From Gemmatimonadota bacterium (GTDB lineage: Bacteria; Gemmatimonadota; Gemmatimonadetes; Longimicrobiales; Gaopeijiaceae), in contig JAJDVT010000121.1 of NCBI GenBank assembly GCA_022826005.1, forward strand, positions 124,001 through 188,000: a stretch of DNA of 64,000 bases, in the 5' to 3' direction. Of this stretch, positions 62,988 to 64,000 are shown piece by piece. Under the pieces are notes generated by a model. That model did not search any database. It had not been told where the DNA came from and saw nothing but the letters and a program-made list of their open reading frames with translations. The translations under genes and the position numbers were made by a program. The stretch's first letter is position 1; every line of letters starts with the position of its first letter.

Positions 62988-64000
62988 TCAGCCGCCGAGT
63001 TCCGCCAGCTTGCTTCGGGCCTCCTGCGCGGGCTCGTACGATTCGTCGGCGTTCTCCCAGGCCGCCAGTGCGCTCTGCAGATGTTCGATGGCGCCGACCG
63101 TGTCTCCACGCTCCTCCATCAGCAGGGCCAGCTCCAGGTGGGCGTGAGGATGGGCCGGAATGTGAAGGAGGACCTGGCGCAGTTCGGCCTCGGACTCGCC
63201 CAGCCGGCCCGCCTTGCGGAGCGCGCGTGCGGCACCGAGGCCGAAGTCGACCCGGTCCGTGCTCCAGGCAAGGGTGCCACCGTCAGCCAGAATGTCGAGG
63301 GCCGCCCGGTAACTTTCGGCGGCGGCGGCGTAGTCGCCAGCGCGCTCCTGGATCATGCCGAGATCCGCGGTCAAGGTCGCACGGAAGTTCAGGTATCCAC
63401 TTGTGTCCGCCACCTCGGCCGCTGGCTCGTGCACCTCCAGCGCGGCCTCGACGCCCTGGGACTCGAGCGCGACGAGGATCCTGCCGTGCGGCACGCGGAA
63501 GTCCCTCAGCCACAGATCGGATGCGGCCACCTCCTCCAGCACAGCGGCCGCCTCACCGACCAGGCCCGCGTCGAGGTAAAGCACGACATCTTCCAGGCGG
63601 ACATAGGCCGGCACAGGAAATCCGGCACGCGCAAGCTCGTCGATCCAGGCGTTCGCGGTCCCGATCGCGGCTTCCAGCTCCCCGCGAAAGCGGTGATAGC
63701 GCTTGAGCCGCAGCAACGCGTCCGCCCTGGCCGCCGGGGTGCGGGCCTGGTCGCGTGCCCGTTCATACCCCCTGCGGGCGTCTTCGAACCGTCCGGTCTC
63801 CAGGTCGAGATCGGCGAGGTCGCGGGCGGGTCTCTCCGACAGCGGATTGAGCAGCACGGCCCTGGCCAGAATGTCACGCGCCATGTCGTGTTCACCGCGC
63901 CGCCGCCGGAAACCGGCCATCAGCAGCGCGCCTCCCTCATCGTCCGGAAACCTTTCCCGGTATTCCGTGAGGGTTGCCGCGGCTTCTTCGTACAGCCCCA
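62988..64000 (-). CDS. TPR-repeat protein, 5' end beyond the window
   Basis: At least 337 codons, open to the right edge, so the true start is outside. The product is all-helical with tetratricopeptide-like pairs every 34 residues (ARDILARAVLLNPLSERPAR, DARRGYERARDQA, LDILADGGTLAWSTDRVDFG, AIEHLQSALAAWENADE). TPR proteins scaffold complexes; no partner is evident. The edge sequence continues in frame (for example GLYEEAAATLTEYRERFPDD), which confirms it is a 5'-truncated piece of a longer gene. Convergent with the propeller lipoprotein. Confidence 0.75.
   Translation of the reverse strand, partial: GLYEEAAATLTEYRERFPDDEGGALLMAGFRRRRGEHDMARDILARAVLLNPLSERPARDLADLDLETGRFEDARRGYERARDQARTPAARADALLRLKRYHRFRGELEAAIGTANAWIDELARAGFPVPAYVRLEDVVLYLDAGLVGEAAAVLEEVAASDLWLRDFRVPHGRILVALESQGVEAALEVHEPAAEVADTSGYLNFRATLTADLGMIQERAGDYAAAAESYRAALDILADGGTLAWSTDRVDFGLGAARALRKAGRLGESEAELRQVLLHIPAHPHAHLELALLMEERGDTVGAIEHLQSALAAWENADESYEPAQEARSKLAELGG

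Overview
The window is about 64 kb of high-GC DNA (by eye well above 65 percent G+C). It is densely packed with short intergenic gaps and frequent TGATG or ATGA gene overlaps, and it uses GTG and TTG starts freely. The content points to a Gram-negative bacterium with an outer membrane and is most like Gemmatimonadota. Markers are TonB-dependent receptors, many secreted or lipid-anchored proteins (beta-propellers, choice-of-anchor-B, DUF3500, M19, S9, S10 and M15 peptidases, HmuY) and a TRAP transporter. This phylum assignment is an inference from gene content; there is no rRNA or other strong marker in the window. No tRNA, rRNA, CRISPR array, transposase or prophage was found.

Layout. 0-3.4 kb: a class C-like serine hydrolase lipoprotein overlapping an SRPBCC protein, a small lipoprotein and minor ORFs. 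3.4-13 kb: a leftward run of TRAP transporter genes (dctP-dctQ-dctM), an enoyl-CoA hydratase, a class III CoA-transferase and an MscS channel, divergent from a large FAD/4Fe-4S oxidoreductase; this reads as uptake and CoA-dependent catabolism of an organic acid. 13-19 kb: a beta-propeller protein converging on a leftward CbiX-like chelatase, HmuY-like lipoprotein and TonB receptor operon headed by a near-consensus Fur box, which I read as iron-regulated haem acquisition. 19-23.2 kb: a choice-of-anchor-B protein, a 1-Cys peroxiredoxin and a VapBC-type toxin-antitoxin pair with a palindromic operator. 23.2-29.2 kb: a sugar-lactone-oxidase-like flavoprotein behind a giant lipoprotein that joins Ig-like domains, plant-type leucine-rich repeats and a zinc metalloprotease. 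29.4-36.3 kb: thiI, threonine dehydratase, an aldo/keto reductase and an S9 peptidase. 36.3-41.7 kb: a large uncharacterised coiled-coil protein, a BtuF-like binding protein, an S10 peptidase and small membrane proteins. 41.8-46.7 kb: a STAS/GHKL/STAS-like signalling protein, an aromatic-amino-acid-decarboxylase-type enzyme and a frameshifted NCS2 permease. 46.7-49.7 kb: a lower-GC accessory island carrying an MqsR-like toxin, an MqsA-like antitoxin and a KGGVGR-variant ParA-like ATPase, all overlapping. 49.7-54.4 kb: an isoprenylcysteine methyltransferase-like enzyme, a cupin, an M19 dipeptidase, a DUF3500 protein and a MazEF pair with two palindromes upstream. 54.4-58.6 kb: an M15-like peptidase and two inverted paralogous zinc-ribbon membrane proteins flanking a DUF819 transporter. 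58.6-64 kb: a large TonB receptor, a beta-propeller lipoprotein and a TPR protein running off the end.

The best candidates for undescribed biology are the toxin/antitoxin/KGGVGR-ATPase triad, the Fur-box CbiX-HmuY-receptor operon, the LRR-metalloprotease lipoprotein, the inverted paralog pair around DUF819, the STAS-GHKL-STAS fusion and the orphan 595-residue coiled-coil protein. Family calls rest on reading motifs; no database search was run.
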